The notes under the pieces are model-generated. The model was not told the DNA's origin and searched no databases. It saw nothing but the letters and a program-made list of their open reading frames with translations. A stretch of DNA of 64,000 bases, taken from NCBI RefSeq assembly GCF_002934665.1, contig NZ_NIRS01000001.1, positions 558,001 to 622,000 on the forward strand. The letters are read 5' to 3'. The DNA comes from Pseudomonas laurylsulfatiphila (GTDB taxonomy: Bacteria > Pseudomonadota > Gammaproteobacteria > Pseudomonadales > Pseudomonadaceae). How positions within the stretch are numbered: the first letter of the stretch is position 1; every line of letters starts with the position of its first letter. Of this stretch, positions 18,783-26,671 are shown piece after piece. The position numbers and the translations under genes were made by a program.

Positions 18783-19398
18783 TAAATCGACAGAGGGCAA
18801 AGGCCGCGGCCGCCCTCGGGCCTACGACCCGCAGACCGCGTTGCAGCAGGCACTCGGTGTGTTCTGGAACACCGGCTATTCCGGCGCGTCCCTGGACAGC
18901 ATCGCCACCGCCGCCGGCATGAACCGCCCCAGCCTCTATGCGGCATTCGGCGACAAGCACGCGCTCTACATCAAAGCGCTGGAGCAATATTGGGAGTTTG
19001 CCGCGGCGGCCATGCATGAGGCGCTGACGGACCTGAGCCTGCCGCTGGCCGAGGCCTTGCAGCGTTTCTACGAGGGGCAGTTATCGATTTACTTCTCGGG
19101 CGATGGCCAGCCCCGCGGTTGCTTCGCCATCGGCACGGCAACCACCGAAGCCGTCGAGGACCCGCAGATTCGCGAAGTGCTGTCCGACCGTTTGAGCCGG
19201 CTGGATGCCGATCTGGAAGTACGCCTGCAAGCGGCGAAAAATGCTGGCGAGTTGAAAGGCGATGCCGACCCGGCCGCCCTTGCCGTGCTCGCCTCGTCCC
19301 TGCTTCACAGCATTTCGATACGTGCCCGGGCCGGTAAATCCCGAGCCGAGCTGACAGGGCTCGCACGCCAGGCGATCAGAGTGATCTGCGGTGAGTGA
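18772..19398 (+). CDS. TetR/AcrR family transcriptional regulator
   Basis: 208 residues from ATG at 18772, 11 bases after AAGGA; a TTG at 18763 is too close to that site. The N-terminal helix-turn-helix is typical: GRGRPRAYDPQTALQQALGV, then FWNTGYSGASLDSIATAAGM and NRPSLYAAFGDKHALY. The C-terminal domain contains QPRGCFAIGTATTEA, as in the AefR-like group. It diverges from the membrane-fusion gene and is the likely repressor of the efflux operon. Its end overlaps the start of mug by 8 bp. Confidence 0.9.
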   Translation: MAQNKSTEGKGRGRPRAYDPQTALQQALGVFWNTGYSGASLDSIATAAGMNRPSLYAAFGDKHALYIKALEQYWEFAAAAMHEALTDLSLPLAEALQRFYEGQLSIYFSGDGQPRGCFAIGTATTEAVEDPQIREVLSDRLSRLDADLEVRLQAAKNAGELKGDADPAALAVLASSLLHSISIRARAGKSRAELTGLARQAIRVICGE

Positions 19399-19912
19399 AA
19401 GACTCGAGGATATTCTTGCCGAGGAGCTTGCCGTAATCTTTTGCGGCATCAATCCCGGCATGACCGCCGCCGCCCAAGGGCACCATTTTGCCGGGCGCGG
19501 CAATCGCTTCTGGCGCACGCTCCATCTCGCCGGGTTTACCCCCGGGCAAGTGCAACCGGAAAACGACCGGACACTCTTGCGCTATCAATGCGGATTGACC
19601 GCAGTGGTCGAGCGGCCGACGGCCAGCGCCGATCAGTTGTCCTTGCACGAGTTCAGCGCCGCCGCAGCGGGCTTCGAACAGAAAATCGCCCGCCATGCGC
19701 CGCGTTTCGTGGCATTCCTGGGCAAGGCCGCGTATTGCGCGCTGTCCGGTCAGCGCGAGGTTGCCTGGGGTCTTCAAGCGAAAACCTTCGGCAACGCTGC
19801 GGTCTGGGTCCTGCCGAACCCCAGCGGCAGAAATCGTGCGTTCAGCCTTGAGCAACTGGTCGCGGCGTACCGCGAGCTGCGCCTGGCCATCGACGAAAAC
19901 CGGCCGCAGTGA
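19391..19912 (+). CDS. mug: G/U mismatch-specific DNA glycosylase
   Basis: 173 residues from a GTG start that overlaps the tetR-like gene. The two UDG-superfamily motifs of the Mug group are intact: GINPG near residue 20 (E. coli Mug uses the Asn as the key residue) and LPNPSGRNR near residue 136. The enzyme removes U or ethenocytosine opposite G. Length matches the family. Overlap with the tetR-like gene implies co-transcription, but a functional link between the two is not obvious. Confidence 0.9.
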   Translation: MSERLEDILAEELAVIFCGINPGMTAAAQGHHFAGRGNRFWRTLHLAGFTPGQVQPENDRTLLRYQCGLTAVVERPTASADQLSLHEFSAAAAGFEQKIARHAPRFVAFLGKAAYCALSGQREVAWGLQAKTFGNAAVWVLPNPSGRNRAFSLEQLVAAYRELRLAIDENRPQ

Positions 19913-19996
19913 TCACGCCGGAGGAATCGTCGCCAGCACACCGATCAGGATGGTCAACAGCAGAAAACCGCCGAGAAAAATCGTCATCTTGGCCAT
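19913..19996 (-). CDS. Very small single-helix membrane protein (27 aa)
   Basis: ATG at 19996 opens a 27-residue frame, MAKMTIFLGGFLLLTILIGV followed by LATIPPA, which is almost entirely one membrane helix. GGGAGG precedes the start by 5 bases, an excellent ribosome site for such a short frame. It lies between the converging mug and sterol-desaturase-family genes. I do not know a function; the strong start signal and clean transmembrane composition are the case for it being real. Confidence 0.6.
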   Translation of the reverse strand: MAKMTIFLGGFLLLTILIGVLATIPPA

Positions 19997-20057
19997 GCGG
20001 CCTCCCACACTATGAATTGGCGGTACAGCGGGCGCCGAATGCTGCCGTACCGGAGAT

Positions 20058-21140
20058 TTATTGTGGGCTGGCGGCTGCATCCGTTACAGAGGCAGATTGC
20101 ACTGAAAAATACGGATCAGATGCGCTTTCAGGCTGTGCTTTCGGGCGTATTGCACAGAGGAGTTTGCGGCTGACATCCACAAAAGGCGTGACGATCAAAC
20201 CCTTCATCGTCAGGTAACGCTCGTGATCCTGCTCCCCGGTGCCGAAATGGATGACCTCGGGTGTGGACCGGGTGACGTACAGCGTGCCGAACATCCAGTC
20301 CCACAGCGACAGGTTGATGCCGAAGTTCTTGTTGAAGTGTCGTGGCGCATCGCTGTGATGAATCTGATGTTGCGCCGGGCTGCTCAACACCCGCTCAAGC
20401 ACTGGCCCGAAGGACAACCAGACATGGCTGTGACGCAGGTTGGCCGCCAGGCTATTGAAGATGAACACCATGTAGGTCACGCCAAACAATGTGTAGCGGC
20501 TGATCTCTCCCCCGCAGGCGTACCAGAAGACACCGGCAAAGGCGCCGACACAGATGATGTCCGTGAGCTTTTCGACCACTTCTTCCAGAAAGTGCACGCG
20601 GCTGGCCGTCGCCGGCACCAGCACGGGCGCCGAATGATGGACTTTGTGGAAGGCCCACAGATACCGCGAATGAAACGCGCGATGGCCCCAGTAATGGCTG
20701 AAATCCTTGACCAGGAATACCCCCAGTCCATAGAGCAGAGTCAGCGCCAGGTGCTCCTCCACTTGCGTGCGCGCGCCCCACAGCCGGGTGAAGAAGGCGA
20801 TGTAGTCCGCCGAGCGCAGCACGTACGGATCGACCAGTGCGACGATGGGCAGCACCAGGACAACCTTGAGGATGGCCAGTACGAAGTAATAGCGGTAGTC
20901 GAGCAGCGCCGAGCGGTGCAGGTAAACCCGGCTGCCACCGATGAACTGAACGAAGGAATGCGCGTCGGTCAAACCCCGCGATTTACGGTGCCGGAACAGG
21001 CAATAAGCGACGCTGTAAGACATGCAGAGAAAGGATAGACCGAGTCTGCCGTTGAAGTCGAAAATGCCCAGGAACTGCCGGGTGACCGGCTCGATCACCC
21101 ACTGGGATAAATAAAGATGGATTGCGGCAAGAACATCCAT
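20058..21140 (-). CDS. Sterol desaturase / fatty-acid hydroxylase family membrane enzyme
   Basis: 360 residues with several membrane helices. The di-iron histidine boxes are complete: HYWGHRAFH, FHKVHHSA and HQIHHSD, which is the ERG3/fatty-acid hydroxylase superfamily arrangement. It would hydroxylate or desaturate a membrane lipid using oxygen. The C-terminal tail after FVDVSRKLL is variable. The substrate is not predictable. A weak Fur-like sequence lies upstream. Confidence 0.88.
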   Translation of the reverse strand: MDVLAAIHLYLSQWVIEPVTRQFLGIFDFNGRLGLSFLCMSYSVAYCLFRHRKSRGLTDAHSFVQFIGGSRVYLHRSALLDYRYYFVLAILKVVLVLPIVALVDPYVLRSADYIAFFTRLWGARTQVEEHLALTLLYGLGVFLVKDFSHYWGHRAFHSRYLWAFHKVHHSAPVLVPATASRVHFLEEVVEKLTDIICVGAFAGVFWYACGGEISRYTLFGVTYMVFIFNSLAANLRHSHVWLSFGPVLERVLSSPAQHQIHHSDAPRHFNKNFGINLSLWDWMFGTLYVTRSTPEVIHFGTGEQDHERYLTMKGLIVTPFVDVSRKLLCAIRPKAQPESASDPYFSVQSASVTDAAASPQ

Positions 21141-21173
21141 ACCGGGCTGCCCAACGTAAATGGAAGGGCAATT

Positions 21174-21192
21174 GTAAATGAGAATGAGTCTT
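21174..21192. promoter_or_regulatory. Weak Fur-box-like sequence
   Basis: GTAAATGAGAATGAGTCTT matches the 19-bp Fur consensus at about 12 positions and lies 34 bp upstream of the sterol-desaturase-family gene. A di-iron enzyme under iron control would make sense, but the match is marginal. Confidence 0.25.
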
Positions 21193-21217
21193 TAGTGTGC
21201 TGAATTATGTCCAGTTG

Positions 21218-21880
21218 TCAGCCGCCCAGCGCAATGATCGCAAGGATCAACACACCTCCCGTAGCGGCCATGATCACCCCACCCTGCCACTGCGTGGCGC
21301 CAGCGTATCTGGCGAGCATCCAGCCGGCGATGAACAGCACCACGAGTCCGATCAGGTTGGACAAGCGGATGGCGAGTGCGGTCTGGTCGAGCAGTATGAA
21401 CGGCACCACCAGCGGAAAGGTCGAGCACACCACCAACAGGAAAACACCGAACGCCCCCCTGAAGTCGGTCCAGCCGAGGCCGGCCCTGATCGGCAAGGGC
21501 GGCTGCTCGAGCAGCCGACGACGCAACAGCTCCAGGCCCTCGCTGCCGGCCGCCGTCGCGAATTGCAACGGCAGTACTTGTGCAATGAGCGCCTGACCGG
21601 CCGCGGCGTCCGCGCCATTGCGCAAGGCCAGGTACAGCTTGATCCGGCGCGTGCGCTCGACCAGTGCACGCAACAGGTACATGACCGCATCGGCCAGTCC
21701 CCAGGCGAGATTGCAACCGAGCGCGGCCAGCATCATCGTGCGTTCGGCGGCCTGGTCTGCCGTGGCCACGCTGATGGTGCCGGTGAACGTCATGGCCATC
21801 AGCAGGCCGAAGATCACCTCGGTAATGCGCTCGACAGGGTCAAGTACAGGCGCCCTTTCGAATTGACCATTGCCTGGCAT
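21218..21880 (-). CDS. VIT1/CCC1-like integral membrane protein
   Basis: 220 residues from ATG at 21880, with GGGGAGGTG 8 bases upstream; the frame continues upstream but without start signals. The N-terminus DPVERITEVIFGLLMAMTFTG is followed by further helices, a central soluble segment (LRRRLLEQPPLP), and C-terminal helices, as in bacterial VIT-family-like proteins. Vacuolar iron/manganese transporters share this fold; transport by this protein is not proven. Confidence 0.75.
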   Translation of the reverse strand: MPGNGQFERAPVLDPVERITEVIFGLLMAMTFTGTISVATADQAAERTMMLAALGCNLAWGLADAVMYLLRALVERTRRIKLYLALRNGADAAAGQALIAQVLPLQFATAAGSEGLELLRRRLLEQPPLPIRAGLGWTDFRGAFGVFLLVVCSTFPLVVPFILLDQTALAIRLSNLIGLVVLFIAGWMLARYAGATQWQGGVIMAATGGVLILAIIALGG

Positions 21881-22031
21881 GAGTACACCTCCCCTTGGGC
21901 TAACTGCACGATACCGGTCGACGCGTCGGCCAGGCACCGGGTGCCCGGGCTGGAGATCCGCATCCCCGTCAAGTGTAGATTGAACGACTACACTCATGCG
22001 CACACGTTACCTGCTTCAATAGGAGTGATTC

Positions 22032-22403
22032 ATGCTTGATTACTTCGCGCTGGGCATACTGATCTTTGTCGGGCTCGTCCTGTTCTACGGGATCATCCTG
22101 CTCCACGACATCCCCTATGAAATTGCCGTCCACCGCAACCACCCTCACCAGGATGCTATCCACGCCACCGGCTGGGTCAGCCTGTTCACCCTGCACGCGC
22201 TCTGGCCGTTCCTGTGGATCTGGGCGATGGCCTATCGAGAGGACCGGGGCTGGGGTTTCAGTGACGGACACTCACCCAAGAGCCATGTGGTTCACCTCGA
22301 ACAACAGGTCGCCGAACTGCAAGGCCGGATCGAGCGCCTCGAGGCGGCGACGGGCACGACGCAGAGAAGACAGCCAACGGACAATCTCGGCGAGGGCATT
22401 TGA
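22032..22403 (+). CDS. DUF3302 (YiaW-like) inner-membrane protein
   Basis: 123 residues. Two N-terminal membrane helices flank HDIPYEIAVHRNHPHQDAIH, the DUF3302 hallmark, and the C-terminus is a charged coiled coil (LEQQVAELQGRIERLEAA). AGGAGTG precedes ATG. It is 3 bp from the HlyD-type gene, matching the yiaW-yiaV pair of E. coli. Confidence 0.88.
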   Translation: MLDYFALGILIFVGLVLFYGIILLHDIPYEIAVHRNHPHQDAIHATGWVSLFTLHALWPFLWIWAMAYREDRGWGFSDGHSPKSHVVHLEQQVAELQGRIERLEAATGTTQRRQPTDNLGEGI

Positions 22404-22406
22404 GCC

Positions 22407-23366
22407 ATGGATCTCTTACTCATATTGACGTATGCGGCACTCTGCGTTGCCATCTTCAAGATCTTCCGCATCCCCCTGAACAAATGGACGGTGCCCACGG
22501 CGGTGCTGGGCGGGATCGTGATTATCGGCGCGCTGATTTTCACGATGAACTACAACCACCCCTACTCCGAAGTGGCGCGTTCCTATTTCGTATCGGTTCC
22601 GGTGATTCCCGTGGTCAGTGGCCAGGTGATCGACGTGCCGGTCAAGACCAACCAGCCCCTGGAAAAAGGCGATGTGCTGTTTCGCATCGACCCCGCGCCC
22701 TTCGAGTACCGGGTGAAATCCCTCAAGGCACAGCTGATTGCCGCCCAGGCCGATCGTGCCCGAATCACCGAGTTGATCAAGCGTAACTTCAGTACCCAAC
22801 GTGAACTGGATATGGTGATCGCTCGCAGTGACGACCTGAAGGCACAACTGGACAACGCGCAGTACGAACTCGACAACACCACGGTGCGTGCGCCCAGCAA
22901 AGGCTTCGTCACCCATGTTTCGCTGCGTCCGGGCATGATGGCGACCAAGCTGCCGCTGCGCCCCTCGATGGTGTTCATTCCCGCCGAAGGGCATTACTTC
23001 TCGGCGTGGATGCGGCAGAACAGCCTGTTGCGCCTGACCGAGGGCGATGAGGCCGAAGTCGCTTTTGACGGCATTCCCGGGAAGGTGTTCGAAGGCAAGG
23101 TCAAAACCGTGGTTTCGGTCATCGCCGAAGGCCAGATCCAACCTTCGGGCACGCTGATCGGTTTCACCGGTTCACCACCGGCCGGCCGGGTACCGGTGAT
23201 CATTGAAATCACCGATCCCGACTATGCCCAGTACGCCGACCGGATGCCCGGCGGGGCCTACGGCCAGGCGGCGTTGTACAGCCAGCATTTCCATCACATC
23301 GCGATGATGCGCAAGATCCTCCTGCGCATGGCTGCCTGGATGAACTACATCTTTCCGTTCCACTAA
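22407..23366 (+). CDS. HlyD/YiaV-like membrane-fusion protein
   Basis: 319 residues. After two N-terminal hydrophobic segments come VIPVVSGQVIDVPVKTNQPL and GDVLFRIDPAPFEYRV, the first lipoyl half of periplasmic adaptors. A helical hairpin and the second half (TTVRAPSKGFVTHVSLRPG) follow. No ABC or MFS partner is adjacent, as is usual for YiaV. It probably acts with the DUF3302 protein in the cell envelope; the exported substrate is unknown. Confidence 0.88.
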   Translation: MDLLLILTYAALCVAIFKIFRIPLNKWTVPTAVLGGIVIIGALIFTMNYNHPYSEVARSYFVSVPVIPVVSGQVIDVPVKTNQPLEKGDVLFRIDPAPFEYRVKSLKAQLIAAQADRARITELIKRNFSTQRELDMVIARSDDLKAQLDNAQYELDNTTVRAPSKGFVTHVSLRPGMMATKLPLRPSMVFIPAEGHYFSAWMRQNSLLRLTEGDEAEVAFDGIPGKVFEGKVKTVVSVIAEGQIQPSGTLIGFTGSPPAGRVPVIIEITDPDYAQYADRMPGGAYGQAALYSQHFHHIAMMRKILLRMAAWMNYIFPFH

Positions 23367-23388
23367 CCCGCTAGCGTCGGCAACTGGC

Positions 23389-25371
23389 TCAATCCTTGAA
23401 TTGGGTCAGTTGCCGGTTCAGCGAACCGGCCTGGTCGCGCAGTTGCAACGACTGATCGAGCAGGCTGCGGATCGCGTGATCGTTCTGCTCGGAAATACGA
23501 CTCACACCCTGGATCGCGACGGACAATTGCTCCCCTGTCGCGGCCTGGCTCTGGGTCTGGCGCGCCACTTCGCTGATGCGCGTCAGAATGTCCTGGGCAT
23601 GCTGGCGGATCTGGTCCACACCCTGCGCCGACGTGGTCAGTTGCACGACACCCTGACGCACCGCCTCACCGACCTGCTGCACGTTGGCGACGGTGTTGCG
23701 CACATCCGAACCAATGGCCCCGATCATCTCGCCGATTTCCCCGGTCGAACGGCTGGTGCGCTCGGCCAGTTGCCGCACTTCATCGGCCACCACGGCAAAT
23801 CCGCGACCCTGCTCCCCTGCCCGCGCCGCTTCAATCGCCGCGTTGAGCGCCAACAAATTGGTCTGGTCGGCGATGCTGCGGATCACCGCAATGATGCCGG
23901 CGATCTGCTGCGAACGTTTTTCCAGATCGCCCACGGCGCCCGCCACCACATCCATGGTCTGGTCGATGTGGGTGATGCCGGCGAGGGTCTGGCTCATGTC
24001 CCCGGAGATATGCGTGGTCAACATCTCGGTATTGCGCGCCAGTTGTTCCACGTCTTCGGCCTGCTGGGACATTTCCGTCACCGAGTGCGCCAGCGCCGTG
24101 ACGCCGCTGGCCATTTCCTCGGTGGCCGTGTGTTGCGAGGTGGCGCGCTCGGCAACCGCCTGGGTGGTGTCGCCCAGGTGCGTGGAGATCTGCATCAGCG
24201 TCGCGCTGCTGTGGCGGATCGACCCCACCAGGTCCCCCAGGCGCTGGATGAACTGGTTGAACGCCCCGGCCAGCTTGCCGGTCTCATCGCCGCTGCGTTG
24301 TTCGAAACGCAGGCCCAGTTCGCCGCCCCAGGCCTGGATACCGACCGTCAGGCCCGACAGCGGACGAATCTGCCATGCCAGCAAATGCCAGAGCACAATG
24401 GCCAGCGCCAGCAGTGCCACCAGGCCGATGACCACCGCGGTATAGAGAAAGTGATTGATGCCGGCCATGGCTTCGGCCAGTGGATAAGCCACCATCAACG
24501 CCCAACTGTTCGGAGCCTTGCCGATGCGCACCGGTTGCAGCACATAGCCCCAGCCATCGCGCTGGAAATGATAGGGCTGGCCGGCCTTGATGGCGCTTTT
24601 GGCTTCAGCCGGCAAATCGTCGGCCGGTTGTGCCAGGCGCTTGGCATCGGGATGGCTGGCGTACAGCCCATCGCTGGAGACCAGCGCACCGTAGCCTTTA
24701 TAGGCGTCGATTTTCGCCAACTGCCGGTTGATGTTTTCCAGCGGAATATCGACACCGGCCACCCCCAGCGCTTTGCCACCCTGCAACAGTGGCGCCATGA
24801 TCGATACCAGCATCACCTTCTGGCCGTTGCCCGTGCTGTAGACATAGGGCTCGGTCGCCCATGACTGACGGGTGTGCAGCGGCCGGTAGTAGTACTGGTT
24901 ATCGGCATTCTCCGGGGCGTAACCGCTCAGCGGCTCGGACTTCACCGAGCCGTTCGCGCGATTCCAGTACGTCAGGTAACGGCCCGTGGCGTCGTGGTTC
25001 GGCTGGTTGACGAAGTCACTGTCCTTGCCGTCGAACGCATCGGCTTCCCAGTATTGCCCCAGGCCCAACAGGTTCGGATTGGCCTCGAGCAACTGGCGCG
25101 TCATCGCATCAGCGGCCCGGCGCTCGACGTGCTGTTGCTGCATCGCCGTGGCGACACTGGCCAGCGACTCGGCCACGGTAAAGCCGGCACCCAGTTCAAC
25201 TTCGACTTCCTTGGCATTGGCCTTGACGATGGTCTCGACCAGCGCAGAGGTTTCCTTTATCGACGTGCCATAAGCGATCCAGGCAATGGAACCCAGGAGC
25301 AACGCCATGACGACCACTGTTCCAGTCAGGGCCGTCCAGAACAACTTGAAGTGTAAAGAGCGGTTTGGCAT
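23389..25371 (-). CDS. Methyl-accepting chemotaxis protein with periplasmic dCache domain
   Basis: 660 residues from ATG at 25371 (AGAGA 6 bases upstream; an ATG two codons earlier is less well placed). Topology is classic: membrane helix at about 10-32, a double-Cache sensor at about 35-300 (YYYRPLHTRQSW and GVAGVDIPLENI), a second membrane helix, HAMP, and a cytoplasmic hairpin with the conserved tip containing IRSIADQTNLLALNAAIEAA. The sensor resembles amino-acid or amine dCache domains but lacks an obvious RPWY signature, so the ligand is open. No C-terminal pentapeptide tether is seen. Confidence 0.93.
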   Translation of the reverse strand: MPNRSLHFKLFWTALTGTVVVMALLLGSIAWIAYGTSIKETSALVETIVKANAKEVEVELGAGFTVAESLASVATAMQQQHVERRAADAMTRQLLEANPNLLGLGQYWEADAFDGKDSDFVNQPNHDATGRYLTYWNRANGSVKSEPLSGYAPENADNQYYYRPLHTRQSWATEPYVYSTGNGQKVMLVSIMAPLLQGGKALGVAGVDIPLENINRQLAKIDAYKGYGALVSSDGLYASHPDAKRLAQPADDLPAEAKSAIKAGQPYHFQRDGWGYVLQPVRIGKAPNSWALMVAYPLAEAMAGINHFLYTAVVIGLVALLALAIVLWHLLAWQIRPLSGLTVGIQAWGGELGLRFEQRSGDETGKLAGAFNQFIQRLGDLVGSIRHSSATLMQISTHLGDTTQAVAERATSQHTATEEMASGVTALAHSVTEMSQQAEDVEQLARNTEMLTTHISGDMSQTLAGITHIDQTMDVVAGAVGDLEKRSQQIAGIIAVIRSIADQTNLLALNAAIEAARAGEQGRGFAVVADEVRQLAERTSRSTGEIGEMIGAIGSDVRNTVANVQQVGEAVRQGVVQLTTSAQGVDQIRQHAQDILTRISEVARQTQSQAATGEQLSVAIQGVSRISEQNDHAIRSLLDQSLQLRDQAGSLNRQLTQFKD

Positions 25372-25629
25372 GCACATTCTCTATTGGGCAAGGCGTCAGC
25401 CAGAGCGCCCAACGATGTGAATGCAGCTCCGCTGACCAAGGGGTGATGTTGTTATGCCACTATATAGAGACGCACCGTCACAGTGCAATGCAAATGACCG
25501 TTCGTCTGCCACTGGAATGCGTGAGGGAAAACAGGTTGCGGCAGGACCGCAGGAGAGGAAGAAGGTCAAACCGTGGCTTGCACCCTCGCGGAGCTTGAAG
25601 TATCGGGCGTGGCATTGAGGGGCGCGGCG

Positions 25630-25755
25630 CTAGAGAATCCAGTTGAGCAGCAGGTGCGAGGCAATCCAGGGCGACGCCTGGGTCACCGCCCATGCCAGCA
25701 GTGCGCATACGAACAGGTAGCCCGCAAAGAACTTGACCATCGCACTGTTTCCCAT
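25630..25755 (-). CDS. Small membrane protein (41 aa)
   Basis: ATG at 25755 follows GCCGGGAGGGTTGC, a strong ribosome site, and encodes 41 residues beginning MGNSAMVKFFAGYLFVCALL, ending WIASHLLLNWIL. One or two short membrane helices are predicted by eye. Nothing else is encoded in the surrounding gap. Function unknown. Confidence 0.6.
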   Translation of the reverse strand: MGNSAMVKFFAGYLFVCALLAWAVTQASPWIASHLLLNWIL

Positions 25756-25944
25756 GCAACCCTCCCGGCTTTACAGCCATACGGGGCGTTCAATGCGAAT
25801 GCGTAACCATTACGACGCCAGTCTCGCCCGTAAAGGATTCGATTGCCGAAATGGTTTGCAGTTCCATAGGCTGGGTAATTCACAGGCTTGCTCACCTGTT
25901 TGCATCAGACCTGACCCGTCATCGGCGACGGGAGGTCAGAGCGC

Positions 25945-26091
25945 TCAAAGGGTCAACGCCATCGCCAGTACGGCAGACAACGCCAGCATCATCAGCAACG
26001 CAACAACCATCAGACTCAACTGAGCGAGCTGCTTATAAAGGTGTGTCGATCTTTTCGTGATCAGATCAATGGATTTAGTCGTGGAAGCCAT
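25945..26091 (-). CDS. Small membrane protein (48 aa)
   Basis: ATG at 26091 has AAGGGAG 8 bases upstream. The 48-residue product has a charged N-terminus (MASTTKSIDLITKRSTHLYK) and ends with one membrane helix (LMVVALLMMLALSAVLAMAL). It lies with another small membrane-protein gene between the chemoreceptor and the glycosyl-activation cluster. Function unknown. Confidence 0.6.
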   Translation of the reverse strand: MASTTKSIDLITKRSTHLYKQLAQLSLMVVALLMMLALSAVLAMALTL

Positions 26092-26396
26092 CACCCATTC
26101 TCCCTTTCCCGCCGTACATGTAATAGCTCTCGCGAACAATGGGCTGGGCTGGCCGTCGGTGGCGATCTGAATGATGTCTGCACGTTGGGTGCAAGCGCGT
26201 TGTCAGCCCGTGACGTGTTCCGGGAAGGAGCATCGTGCAGGGCGGGCTTGACCTGAACGGTAAGGCGATGGCGTTGCATGCTGGTGTCGCTCGCTTCATT
26301 TTTCACCCCTCGCGTCATACCGAATCAGGCGAGTCCCGCCGTCTCCATGATGTCCGGGACGAAAACTGTTGCGGGTACCAGGAGGTTAAGCAACGA
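26092..26396. other. Intergenic stretch without recognisable content
   Basis: About 300 bp between two small open frames. I see no family match, strong hairpin or repeat; it presumably contains the promoter of the 48-residue membrane protein. Confidence 0.5.
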
Positions 26397-26483
26397 ATGA
26401 GCCATCATCACAGGGCCAAGAAAAAGTCCAAGTTAATGAACAAGCTGTTTGACGGCGTGCCAGGCGAGACGCAAATGTGGTGA
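26397..26483 (+). CDS. Possible 28-residue basic peptide
   Basis: ATG at 26397 follows a strong AGGAGG at a spacing of about 11 bases. The product is MSHHHRAKKKSKLMNKLFDG followed by VPGETQMW, basic at the N-terminus. Only the ribosome site supports it; there is no family recognition. Confidence 0.35.
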   Translation: MSHHHRAKKKSKLMNKLFDGVPGETQMW

Positions 26484-26525
26484 TAAAGGCCCAGTCAGCT
26501 GGGTGTAATAACCCATGTGTGGGGA

Positions 26526-26625
26526 TGTAGGAGCGAGCTTGCTCGCGATAAACCCGAGAGCGCCGCGGGGTACCCGCCAACCCGCGTTATCGTTGACGAC
26601 CATCGCGAGCGGGCTCGCTCCTACA
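26526..26625. repeat. BIME (inverted REP pair), GCGAG subtype
   Basis: Left REP TGTAGGAGCGAGCTTGCTCG and right REP GCGGGCTCGCTCCTACA face each other across a spacer containing CGCGTTATCGTTGACGACC, the same core found in the 123-bp array. It lies downstream of the uridylyltransferase-aldehyde dehydrogenase gene. Confidence 0.85.
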
Positions 26626-26671
26626 GGGATTTGTGGCCGATCCCCCTTGCGGGGCACCTGCCAACCGGCGT

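Noticed and set aside
23401..24864. 487-residue plus-strand frame opposite the chemoreceptor gene
   Set aside because: Antisense shadow of the conserved chemoreceptor hairpin.
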